DNA from: Gnomoniopsis sp. IMI 355080 | Taxonomy: Eukaryota; Ascomycota; Sordariomycetes; Diaporthales; Gnomoniaceae | Length of the DNA stretch: 64,000 bases | Direction: 5' to 3' | Assembly (NCBI GenBank): GCA_027946555.1 | Contig: JAPEVC010000137.1 | Location: 34,418-98,417 of the forward strand | Shown here: positions 21,044 through 31,453 of the stretch, piece after piece | How positions within the stretch are numbered: position 1 is the first letter of the stretch | How the letters are laid out: each line of letters starts with the position of its first letter | Notes under the pieces: model-generated | Seen by the model: only the letters and a program-made list of their open reading frames with translations | What the model was told of the DNA's origin: nothing | Databases searched by the model: none | Position numbers and translations under genes: made by a program

Positions 21044-22258
21044 ATGGTGAGGGCATATTCCTGACCCCCCGGTATTCTCAACCCTACCTGACACTCGTCA
21101 CAGTCAAAACAATACCTTACCACCCATACGGTGGACAACGGTAAGCTCCTTCGACCCCGCCTTGAAGCTCTCTTGTTGCTCCCCCATCACCCATCACCAT
21201 CGTCGCGTCGCTAAATTGCTAACTCACGCCGTCCAGCTCACACAACAGACATCTTTACGCTCGCCACAACACCAACTGCACTCCTCTCCGGCAGTGGCTC
21301 CTCCACCATCAATATACACCGCACCTCTGACTCGTCAGGCACCTTCCCAATCTCACAATCCCTCACCGCACACAAGCTCGGCACACACCATATCGCAACC
21401 TCTCCACGCGGCGGCAACGGCACAGTAGCAGCATCCGTTGGGTTCGGTGGAGATGTGAAAGTATGGCGATGCGACCCTGCCACCGGTGACTTTGCGCTCG
21501 ACTTCGATATTTCCCCGGCCGAGTCAAAGAAGAAGGGCGGTGGTGACGTGTGGGCCATCGCATTAGATAGTCAAGAGAAATACTTGGCGTGCACAACACA
21601 CGATGGACGTATAATTGTGTGGGACCTGGAGTCCAAGGGTGTTGTACAGACGTACGAGACAGGCGGTGCTGGCGCTGGCAGCTTCGGCCTATGCGTGGAC
21701 TTCAGCCCGAATGGCAAGCTGACGGCGACTGGACATCACAACGGGAGCGTCTATGTGTTCAATAACGACGTGGGGCACCTCAAATACTCGTTATCAGGTA
21801 TAAACCTCCTTTGGTCTTGGGTCTATGGGCATGTACGCCTTGAATGGAACAACAGACACTAATAGTCCATAGGTCTCGGTAAGCCGGTCCGAGCAGTCTC
21901 GTTCTCCCCCGGAAACTCGCGCCTTGCCGCTGCCGGCGACGCCGGTATTATCGCGATCTACGACGTCCAGACTGGCGAGCACGTTGGCATATTGAGCACG
22001 GGCTCTGGGTCCTCGGCGTGGATCACCTCCCTCGATTGGTCTGACACGGGCGAGTACTTGCTGTCAGGGTCCACAGACGGCAAAGTACGAGTGTGGTCAA
22101 TCGATCGCGGCGTTTGTGTGGCAACACATAGTGAGACGGATAAGATCATTTGGAGCGTTCGGTGGCTGCAAAGAGCCAGTGCCAACCAGGGCGAGATGTT
22201 CTGCGCGGCTGGGGCAAATCGGAGCCTCACGTTCTATAGGGAGGGTGGAAAGAGCTAG
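21044..22258 (+). CDS. SKI8: Ski8/Rec14-like WD40 protein (superkiller complex)
   Basis: Four exons (21044-21046, 21104-21140, 21237-21797, 21873-22258) encode 328 residues. Ski8 is a WD40 scaffold of the Ski complex, which feeds mRNA to the cytoplasmic exosome; in some fungi it also helps start meiotic recombination. WD repeats are visible as GGDVKVWRC, DGRIIVWDLESKG, NGSVYVFNND, GIIAIYDVQTG and DGKVRVWSIDRG, and the last blade ends with NRSLTFYRE. No start codon exists in the frame of exon 2. An ATG at 21044 lies directly before a GTGAGG donor, with CTGAC branch and CACAG acceptor, giving M-SKQYLTTHTVDN-AHTTDIFTL, which matches the MSK start of Ski8. So the coding part of exon 1 is only the start codon. 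Confidence 0.88.
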
Positions 22259-23359
22259 TGTAAAGACTCGTTCGCATTGGTGGTGATCATGGATATTGCG
22301 CAGCGAAGACTTCCTAGAGACGGCACGGAGGTACAGTATGCCTAGGGACGTCGACAGGACAGACATGGAAGTCATGGTCTTTGCATCGATAAACTTCGGC
22401 ATGGGTTTCTACGAAAAGAGTCTTGGGGGAAAAGGGGGGACCGCATTGACTATCTCAGCGAAGGAATGCGTATATCGCTTTCCAGGGGACGTCAATCGGA
22501 TCATGAATGCATTGGCGGAGTTGCTGGCCAAATTGTCAGGACTCGGGGAACCAATACAGCATCTATGACCTGCGCCCTAGTTTTTGAGGTGTCATCTTGT
22601 CACATTATGGAGCTAGAAAGGTGACGTACTTGTACAAAAGCAAATAGAAGAAAATGAGCCAAGTTGCTCATTTGGTTGCCATCCGAAAATAAGGGATGCT
22701 CCCAGCCATTTAATCCTAAACAGATCCGCTAACAGCTATGGAGAGCGAAGTGTGGCGCCTCTGCAATATGATCTTGGGCAAGCTGTCGATTATCCTGCAT
22801 TGTTGGCCAAAAACGTTTCTTTTTAAAGTTACCGGAACCTGCCGCCATCTGTGCTATTAAACACTTTATTGATTCGGAGCTGGATGTCAATTGATTCACT
22901 ACAACATCTAGTATGAATGATGTATTACCTGTGTAGATATGTAAATATCGGTAACCCATATAAGATCGTTGTCTAATTCCGTCAGCGGTGGTTGTTGTTC
23001 TTCCCCCGGGTGGGGGGGGGGCGGTCGTTCTTCCCAAGTGAGGTCATGTTTGCACGCGTCAGTTTCGTGCTTAGTGGTTGCCCCGCTACTGCACTTCAAT
23101 TACCCCAGGTGCCGAGCTAAGGCTGGGAGTCCAGATTCATCCTCACCCAGACTTAGATACTTGACCTCATCATCTCAGCATGTCCACACAAAATTTCTCC
23201 TAATTTCTCGATTCCATCTTCTCAATAGCAGAGATTCATACAAACATCTTTCATTACCAAACGCAACAATCCACTAAAATACATCGTTTACTCAACTGGC
23301 CCACTTTCCCTTTGTCCGACGTCATCTCACTTTCACAAGCCATCTGAGCGCCAACCACG
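22259..23359. other. Intergenic region, 1.1 kb
   Basis: The 3' flank of ski8 and promoter of the polymerase delta subunit gene. It contains a short G-rich run near 23007-23016. A 90-codon frame at 22296-22568 overlaps the likely ski8 3'UTR and has no recognisable domain. Confidence 0.55.
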
Positions 23360-24048
23360 ATGCCCACGACCCGCAAATCTGCCCGCGGCGGAGCCGCAAG
23401 GGGCGCTGCACTCGGCAAGCAGTCTACCCTTTCATTCAGCAATCGTGTATCCAAGGCAGGAGCCGTGAAGGCCACTGCCAAGGACAGAGACGTTGAGCTT
23501 GACTCGCCCATTCCTACTCCGCCGCCCTCCAAGAAAGTCAAGCTCGAAGGACCCGAGAAGATTGAGCAGCCGGCCGAGGAGCAGGTGGAGGATCAGTCCC
23601 ATATTGTGGATGCAGGAGAACAGCCACAGATCGAGGAGGCAGAGACCAAGACGCCGGCCGAGGTGCGAGCGGAGAGGATTAGCGATGCACAAATTCGCAA
23701 ATACTGGAAGGGTGTGGAGGAGGCAAGAATTGCGAAGCGGGTTCATCAAGAGGATCTCGGCTTGGGAGAAAAGGTGTTGCGGTACTTTGATATCAGTTCT
23801 CAGTACGGGGTAAGTCTTCTCCTGGTTTTGTTTCCCCTGCGTACCAATGAAAGGTCTGTTCACTGACAATGCGGTAGCCCTGTATCGGCATACCGCGCAT
23901 GAAGCGCTGGTATCGTGCCGACAAGATGGGATTGGAACCGCCAATTGAGGTTCTGGCCGTGCTGTTGAAGGAGAAGTCGGGAAATACCGACATCGAGACG
24001 TCCGCGATGGATCGTTTGATGTCGTCTACGGCGATCGGAAGCTTATGA
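23360..24048 (+). CDS. POLD4: DNA polymerase delta subunit 4 (p12/Cdm1)
   Basis: Two exons (23360-23809, 23878-24048; GT-AG intron of 68 nt with CTGAC branch) encode 206 residues. This is the smallest subunit of DNA polymerase delta, which stabilises the holoenzyme at the replication fork. The diagnostic C-terminal block is VLRYFDISSQYG-PCIGIPRMKRWYRA and then MGLEPPIEVLAVLL. The N-terminus has a PCNA-interaction-like motif QSTLSF (21-26) after a basic stretch, and an acidic disordered linker follows. The intron falls inside the conserved block (YG-PCIG), and joining restores it. Budding yeast lacks this subunit, whereas fission yeast has Cdm1. The 36 or so residues after the conserved block are unassigned. 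Confidence 0.9.
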
Positions 24049-24344
24049 AGCTTGGTTGCGTGAGTCTTGGCCAAGTGTATGAATTTCACGAGAGGTTCTT
24101 CAAGCACTGTATTCTTCTGTCTCATGAGCCTTAGAGTTGCTGGATGTGGGACCGCTGCAGAGATAAACGTGGATATCCAAAGGGGTGAAGTCAGGCGTCA
24201 TTACATATTAATTTTTCCGCATGCAGTCAGCCTTGGGAAGTCTATGAACTGGTTGCTGGGTCTCTCCGCAATGATACGTCCGAGAAAATTTCTCTCATCG
24301 CTATACAGCGTCATTAGTCACGATACTTCGAGACTGTCTAATGT
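24049..24344. other. Intergenic region (convergent 3' ends)
   Basis: Short 3' spacer between the polymerase delta subunit gene (+) and the queuosine salvage gene (-). Nothing else is seen. Confidence 0.6.
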
Positions 24345-25798
24345 TCAGTACCAGATGCTTCTAGTCCGATGATGGGGAATTGTCTCCTGGCCCTTGGCCT
24401 CCATCTCTTTCATCAGATCGTACAAGAAGAAGTCTATCAAGATGGCGTTGATCTCAACTTCTGGGTGGTTTCTCTTGATTTCACGCCTGATCAGCTCGAC
24501 ACACCAGATACTACAAGCTTCACAGTATGTCAGTTCCATTGGCCATCAAGATCAGGGAGTGGAAGGAAACCAACCTCTCAATTGCATTTCCCAGCTGCTT
24601 CCGCTTGGGATCACCTCCTTCTCCTTGATAGCCGTCCCCAACGGTGGACTATACGAGAGACAGCCTAGGGTGCTTAAGATCTGGGGGACCCTATAGTCGG
24701 CAAACATGGTAATTTTGTCAATATCACGGAACGCCCCATAGCTTTCACCTTGGAAGCAAGCCCACAGGTCCGCGACCAGGATCTGAGCTCGCTTCAGGAA
24801 GCGAATCGGTTTGCGCCGCCCTTGCCAGCGAAATTCATCCTGAAAGCAAGAAAAGTCGGCCGCCAATAGATTGACCAGTCCTGCAGCTGAGCCTTTAGCA
24901 GCTTGGATGCAGTTGGTGAAGCTGCAGGAATATTTCTGCCAGAGTCTGTTAGTCAAGACATTGCTTGATAAGCTAAAAGCCGGTGACGAATGTGCGGTGA
25001 CCAGGCTGGGTCCTACTAAGTAAACGTAGCCGAACAATACTCCTCCGGTGGTGATAGACTGTGTGATGAGAAATGCAGGAGAGAAATGACACGTGGTTCC
25101 TCTCAACCGAGCAATCGACTGGAAGAAGCAAACTTACTTCGTACAGCACCCGTCCTGCTTCACGCAAACAAGCCAAACGCTCCTCCAGCAGGGGTATCTC
25201 CTCATCTGTCGTCGACCGGAAGACATGTCTCAGGGCGTCCAAGGTGCACTCATTTTCGTCTTGCCAATAGTCAGGGTCCGTGATAGGAATATCTGGTAGT
25301 TGCAGCTGTCAATCCCAACCCTCACACGAACCTCTCTCCCTTGTCTCCCAAGAAGCATGCGGCGAGTCGACGGAGCAGAAACCAACCTTCGTCGAGCGCC
25401 CTCTGCAGCGCAGCCACCAGGCTCCAGTAGCCCGTGTATGTCTTGCCTTGATACTCCACAGCAAAACGCTTGTCATCTGTTAGCTTGGACCAGAAAGAGA
25501 AGTTGAGAAGGTCCATGGTGAAAATGAACGCTACGGTGCTCTCATCCTTTGCCTTAGGATGGAGTGGGTGCTCGGACCAGGTGGCTGTCGAGTAGCTCTT
25601 CTCTTGCATTTGGCGGTAGATGGCTTTGGCAGCAGTCTTGCAGGGCCACATGTCCAAGAAGACGTCGATACTGTTGTCATAGACATACTCTGCGCTCTCG
25701 AGGACACCTGTCTCTGGGTCGGCATCCGCAGAGGGCTGGCCCAAGAGGTGAGCCCTGAGGAGAGCGAGCAGTTCTGGATCCGCCTCGTCGTCGCTCAT
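24345..25798 (-). CDS. QNG1: Queuosine 5'-phosphate N-glycosylase (Qng1/DUF2419)
   Basis: Four exons (25387-25798, 25138-25292, 24575-24935, 24345-24517) encode 366 residues. The enzyme releases queuine base from queuosine monophosphate, letting eukaryotes recycle queuine for tRNA modification. Family signatures are LLNFSFW, then YWSLVAALQRALDE, DIPITDPDYW, MFADYRVPQILSTLG, RACSIWCVELIRRE, INAILIDFFLYDL, and the terminal PHHRTRSIWY. Each intron is GT-AG and each joins conserved segments in frame. The ATG at 25798 gives MSDDEADPE; the frame extends upstream but has no ATG there. Length agrees with the family. It neighbours uba2 head to head, with no functional link implied. Confidence 0.93.
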
Positions 25799-26587
25799 TT
25801 TCGTAAGAAAATGCTGCCTTATGATAATTGAAAGAATAGGCCTATTGAATGGGGAGGGATTTAAAGGCGATTTGGGTTTTTTGTTTGCCAAGTTTGTTCG
25901 GTATAAAGTTGAAGAACGGCCTTGAAAGGGGCAATCAAGTATCTACCTGCTTTGGGTCTCGTCTCAATTTTAGATCGACACAACTCATTGGATTAGATCC
26001 TCTCTTGAAAGATCTCTACTTTCATCTCAGCATAGGCTCTTTCGCATATCTTGTCAATAAAGCTGCGTCAGCCTCTTCACCTCCAGAAACATATATGCGA
26101 TGCTACATCCCACTCTCAAGGTTGCCCTCTTTGGAGCTTTTCCTTTCAGGGCAAATGTCTCACTGCTCGAGCCGTTTCAGTAAGTGGCCCAGCCAGCCCA
26201 GCTGCCCAGGTACATTAAAAATACCCCTGTCTTGCCGTGGGAATCCCTGCTCGCACGAGCCACGCGCTAGTCTGTAGCTGCGGCGCGCGAACCACAGGTA
26301 CTTCCGCGAGCGATCCTGCCTCGGGTAACTTTCCTTTGGGCAGGAGCTCGCTCACTAGACCCACCTGCCTTGCACTTCACTGACGGCATCACCACCAACC
26401 TTCTCTACTTCCATTGACTTTCGCACTCGAGCCAGATTTGCGACTCGGTTCATTGCCACTACTCAACGCTTTTTTTTCTCCGCGCCACCGCAACCAAATT
26501 TGGTCCCTCTCAATCCTTTCGCAACCTTTCTCGCTTTCGCGGAACCAATGACATATTGCATGCGCGTTTGATGCGCTGATCGCAACC
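25799..26587. other. Divergent promoter region
   Basis: Shared 789-bp upstream region of the queuosine salvage gene (-) and uba2 (+). No gene is seen. Confidence 0.6.
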
Positions 26588-29362
26588 ATGAGCGCTCCCA
26601 CGGGTGAAGCTTCGACGGCTGCTGCGCCTGCAGTGCCAACATCTCAACCACAGACTGCGCCGACTCCTGCAGCTCCCCAGAGTGCTCCAGCCCAACCCTC
26701 TGCTGTCCCCCAACATCCTGGTGTCTCGGAAGGCAATCCCACTCAAGCACAGCACACCGTTCCTGTTGCGCAAGGTACGGCGCAGGGACAACAAGGCCAA
26801 CGGCCCCAACCAGGCCAAGCTCCTCCGTCCAGTGCGCCAGGTGGCCCAGGTGCATCTGTACCACGGGCACCTGCAGCTATTACCCGCGAAACCTATGCTG
26901 TGCGGTCTCTTGGGCCTGCAGTGAACTCGCTGGTCAAAAAGGTATGTGAGACCCCTCCTTCGTTTTTGACACGACATTTCGTGGACCCGCGATCGCACCT
27001 TTCCCCGACGGAACCTCTTGAGCGCAGCCCTAGAGTGTCTTGTCTTGCATCCCTCCTCGAATAGCTACGATTGCTATGGACTCGCATGTGTCCCTCGGCG
27101 ACTTCGACTTCACTGTCTACTCGGCCATTGAGGATGCGCCCGCTTCCTCACATTTCGAGAATGATGCGCATTGCTTCACGGACGTCTTACTAAGATGCTT
27201 GCAGTCCCGTGTCCTGATGGTCGGTGCTGGCGGCATCGGCTGTGAACTTCTCAAGAATATTGCACTCCTCGGTTTCGGCGAAATCCACGTCGTCGATCTC
27301 GATACGATTGATCTCAGCAACCTCAACCGACAATTCCTCTTCAGGCACGAGCACATAAAAAAGCCAAAAGCACTGGTCGCCAAAGACACGGCTACGAAGT
27401 TCAACCCAAGGGTCAAGATCGAGGCCCACCATGCAAATATCAAAGAAACACAATTCAACGTGGAATGGTTTCGCGGTTTTAACATCGTGTTCAACGCGCT
27501 GGATAACATGGAAGCGCGACGGCACGTGAACAAGATGTGTCTGGCTGCTGATGTTCCACTCATCGAAAGCGGAACTACTGGCTTTAACGGCCAAGTTCAA
27601 GTAATCAAGAAAGGTGTTACAGCCTGTTACGATTGCTCTCCCAAAGACGCGCCAAAATCGTTTCCTGTCTGCACAATTCGAAGCACACCAAGCCAGCCCA
27701 TACATTGCATCGTATGGGGCAAGAGCTACTTATTGAAGTGTGTACATCCCGCCACGGCACCTATGTTTCCCTACTGATAAACTTTGTGTGCAGTGAGATG
27801 TTTGGCGCCAGCGAAGACCAGTCCGCTTTCGATCACTCGGCGGACCATGACAATGGTAAGTGCAAATTCGCGCTACAGTCGGTATGGATGTTGACTGGGA
27901 CGCAGCCAACGAGATCAAAGAGTTGAGGAAGGAGTCGGAGGCTTTAAAGAAGATACGCGAATCCATTGGCTCAGAAGAGTTCCCCCAGCTGTTGTTCGAC
28001 AAGGTTTTCAAGGCGGATATAGAGCGCCTTCGCTCGATGGAGGACATGTGGAAGACGAGACAACCCCCAGAGCCTCTGGATTACAAAACAGTAATGGGAC
28101 AGGCTACGGAGGCACTTGCGGCAGTCTCGAAAGACGCCCTGTTACAGGACGGTCAGAAAGTTTGGAGTCTGGGAGAGAGCCTGGCTGTCTTCAATGACAG
28201 CTTGGATCGTCTAAGCAAACGCATGAGCGAGTTGCGTAAGGCACACAACGGCTCTGGGCCTGTACCCACAATCGAATTCGACAAGGACGATGATGACACG
28301 CTCGACTTTGTGGCAGCAAGTGCCAACATTCGATCCACAATCTTTGGGATCGACCGAAAGTCTCGGTTCGATATCAAGCAGATGGCAGGAAACATCATAC
28401 CGGCCATCGCTACCACAAATGCAATTGTGGCTGGTCTTTGCGTGCTCCAGGCATTCAAGGTCTTAAAGGGAGAGTATAACAAAGTCAAGGAGGTAAGTTT
28501 TTCCCATCATGTGCGGTCGTTGTCACAGAGATGCTCATATTCTCGTCAAGGTCTTCCTGTCGCCCTTTTCGCAGGCCTTGCCAGCTCGACTTGTCACAGC
28601 CGATCGTTATAGGGAGCCCAATCCGGAATGTCCAGTGTGCAGCGTTTTCCAAGTCAGTGCATGCATTGACCTGTCTCGGGCGACCCTGAAGGACCTAGTC
28701 GACGATTTCTTGAGGCTTCAGCTCGGCTATGGGGACAAGGAGCTTGCCGTGAGCACTGAAGCAGGGCTTCTTTATGATCCCGACGAGACCGAGAACCTGG
28801 ACAAGAAGCTTTCCGACCTGGGTATGCCATCTTGCTCCTTGGTCTGCTCATTTTCTTGCTAACTCCTACCAGGCATCAAATCTGATACCTTTGTGACGGT
28901 CACCGATGAGGACGATGAGGAGCCACTTGTCAATGTCCTCCTGAACGTCCAACAGTCGTGAGTATTCCTGGACCTGTAATTACCTCATGTTGCTGACTTT
29001 GACGTAGGAAGGAAGAGCAACCGGATAAGCCTGTGAAAACCCTGTCTGAGGAGAAGCCAGACATCCCTAAGAAGCCCAAGCCAGCGTCCAAAGCAAGCGA
29101 GCTGAAGACTAAAGCCATCGAATCCAACGGTGTTGGTTCTGATCCTCCCATCAGTACGACACTAAAGCGGCCGCTCGAGCATGGTATCGAGTCGGAGGGC
29201 GCAGATCCGAAGAAGCGCAAGCTTGGTGAGGCAGAATCTAAAAAGGATGAGGTGGTAGATGTCGATGACGATGATGATGGCCACAAGGACGCCGAGAACA
29301 ATGGTGCCAAGGGCGCTGCGAGCAATGGTGACGGTGGTGCTATTGTGATTGACGACGATTAA
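26588..29362 (+). CDS. UBA2: SUMO-activating enzyme subunit 2 (Uba2)
   Basis: Seven exons (26588-26941, 27205-27737, 27794-27855, 27906-28492, 28551-28821, 28873-28957, 29008-29362) encode 748 residues. Uba2 is the catalytic half of the SUMO E1 enzyme, working with Aos1 in the nucleus. It shows the ATP site GAGGIG (125-130), DLDTIDLSNLNRQFLF, zinc-binding CYDC (Cys259, Cys262) and PECPVC, catalytic Cys274 in FPVCTIRSTP, and a ubiquitin-fold domain near GYGDKELAVS. The C-tail is acidic with nuclear localisation-type DPKKRKLGE. The first 95 or so residues are a Pro/Ala/Gln/Thr-rich low-complexity extension that ordinary Uba2 lacks; no other ATG lies in this exon before the conserved ETYAVRSLG. 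All introns are GT-AG. Confidence 0.95.
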
Positions 29363-29408
29363 ACCTCATCATCATCCTTTCTTACTTGAGCGCTTGGGCT
29401 GAGAGGCA

Positions 29409-30638
29409 TTACGAGATGCCAGCGCTGAGACCGCCGTCGATGGTGAGGACGCAGTTGTTGGCATAAGAGTTTCGCGCAAGGAAAGCAGCAGCGTCTGCCA
29501 CCTCTTCGACTTTGCCTAACCGCCCCAAAGGAATCCTGTTGCATAATTGATCTTGGTTGAGACCTGTCACGCGCAAATTAACATCGAGGTTGGCTTGGTG
29601 GGGGAAAAAACCAAGGCCCAGGAAAACTGGCGCAATGCACGCAGTTACATCAAAGGGGGCGCGTATAAATTTCCTGTTGAATGGAAGGCCCACATCCTGA
29701 GGGCAGATGCCAAAGATGGTAATCAATCGGGATGCTAGAGCCGTGCATAGAAAACGCAGAGCAATACAGAAGAAAGCCCAACCATTAATGGTCGGGGGAT
29801 GAATGCTTACTTTCAGTCATATCCGTCTCGATATATCCAGGGACAAGGGCATTTACCCGAATCATTCTAGTCCTCATCTCTAAGGCCAGAGCGGATGTGA
29901 GACCTGTGGGCGTTAGGAATGAAGTACACTGAACAACGTCTTAGAAAGACTTCAACGCGGCCAAAACTCACCCAGTAGCCCAGCTTTACTAGCAGCATAA
30001 ACAGAAGCGCCACTTCCGCCCATTGTGGCCATGAGGCTCGATACGTTGATTATGCTCGCCTCCCCTTTGCCAACATCCTTCATACCGTCATGCTTCTTGG
30101 CCATCAGCTTCGTGATGTGCTTGCATCCCAACACGGCACCTCGTAAATTCGTGTCCAAGATGGCAGCCACTTTGTCCGCATCCGTCCGCCACAATAAGGA
30201 CGCCTGCGTAATTCCCGCGCAGTTGACGAGAATGTCCACGCGGTCAGGGAGCAACTCATCACGCTTAGGGTGTTGGCGACGTCCAAAATGGCCTCGGACC
30301 AAGTTAGTCGACAGATCTTGCCACATTTCATCCGACGACACGTCACCGGTGACCCCGGTATGGAAGGGCATATCATGTGCTGGCGTGTCGGGGCCCGGCA
30401 GCGGGCGTTGGGACTGCACGGCGGCGACGGCAGCGCGGAGGCGGTCGGCGTTGCGTCCAACGAGGATGGTGGATGCACCTTGGCGGGCAAAGTTCTGTGC
30501 AATGGCCAGGCCGATGCCCCGGCTGCCGCCTGTGACGAGAGCTAACTTGCCGCGAAGGGAGATCATGGTTGAGGATGAAGCATAGTGTGGGAAGGAGTTC
30601 GACGTCAAATCTTGTGAAAGTACTATGAAGCCGCGCAT
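29409..30638 (-). CDS. OAR1: 3-oxoacyl-[ACP] reductase, short-chain dehydrogenase (mitochondrial FAS II type)
   Basis: Three exons (29972-30638, 29811-29903, 29409-29563) encode 304 residues. It is a short-chain dehydrogenase/reductase that reduces beta-ketoacyl-ACP with NADPH, the step done by Oar1 in mitochondrial fatty-acid synthesis. It has the cofactor motif TGGSRGIG (36-43), NCAG, catalytic YAASK, VNALVPGYIETDM, and the usual end PLGRLGKVEEVADAAAFL and IDGG. Introns are GT-AG (68 and 247 nt), and each join restores the motif order. The first ATG gives a 24-residue Ser/Arg-containing leader before MISLRGKLALVTGG, weakly mitochondrial in character; the second ATG (30566) would give 280 residues. 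An insert between beta strands 3 and 4 is longer than usual. It ends 46 bp from uba2, tail to tail. Confidence 0.9.
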
Positions 30639-31453
30639 GGAGCTACAGGACAGGGATTTGCAGTTTACGCGATTTGCGGGATGTCTTCAGCTATTGTGAA
30701 TGACTTCATCACATCTACCTCGTCAGAATTGAGTTTAATTACTACGGTTTAATCCAGCCTGTATAAAGCAATGGTTCAGTGAGAAAATCGGAGGTCTGTC
30801 TAGGATGATGTGCAAGGACCCTGAATATTTAAGTACCTAAGTAGATTCTGGGATGGATGGATATGGAGCCCTTGTTGAAAGTCGGGGCTCCGCGGCTCCG
30901 TAGATGACAATGTACATGCCCGCGGGGAAGCTCGAGGCACTAAAGTCAGGTACAATTGATGCGACGCTGTGAAATCAGGGGTCGCTCCTCACCCGCAAGC
31001 TTGCGCCAGTTGGCCTTGGTACTGCACCTACCTACTTGCCAGGTATGTATGTAGGAGGGAGTCCTCAAATGTGCCGAATCTCGACCAATCCGTCCTCTCA
31101 AGATCCTCCCAGCCGTCAGTCACGTCCATCCTACCTGACCTACGGCTGGTGGTGTTGTGCTCCCGGACAGCAAGCATTAGGTATCTACTTTCATGAATGC
31201 GATCTAAACTAAGCGCGTCCTTTCGCGGTCGAGATACTGTCTCATATTAACCGAGGCTCGCCAAGACCCTCACGCCGACGCCCTTATCGATATCAAGTTC
31301 AATATCAGAAACCCACCTGTACCGCGCGCCGACTTCTCTTACACTACTCCTCCGAACGACTGACCTTCCGAACAGAGCCGCTCCCCGACTCACCAAATCC
31401 GTTGAGGGACAGGCTGTGGGAACACATGAAGACAAGGAGCCGGAACGCCGTCC
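30639..31453. other. Divergent promoter region
   Basis: Between oar1 (-) and the long-chain base phosphatase gene (+). It holds AAGTACCTAAGTAG near 30829 and CCTACCTACTTGCCAGG near 31028, members of the dispersed CCTAGGTA-type motif family. No gene is seen. Confidence 0.55.

Noticed and set aside
22296..22568. 90-codon frame after ski8
   Set aside because: It overlaps the likely 3'UTR and has no domain, signal or intron logic.
15106..23877. Functional cluster of replication factors (OB-fold-like protein, POLD4, and RFC3 further on)
   Set aside because: The genes are separated by unrelated housekeeping genes in mixed orientation; chance proximity is sufficient.
25799..25891. Upstream extension of the queuosine salvage protein
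   Set aside because: The frame is open but contains no ATG; the ATG at 25798 fits the family start.
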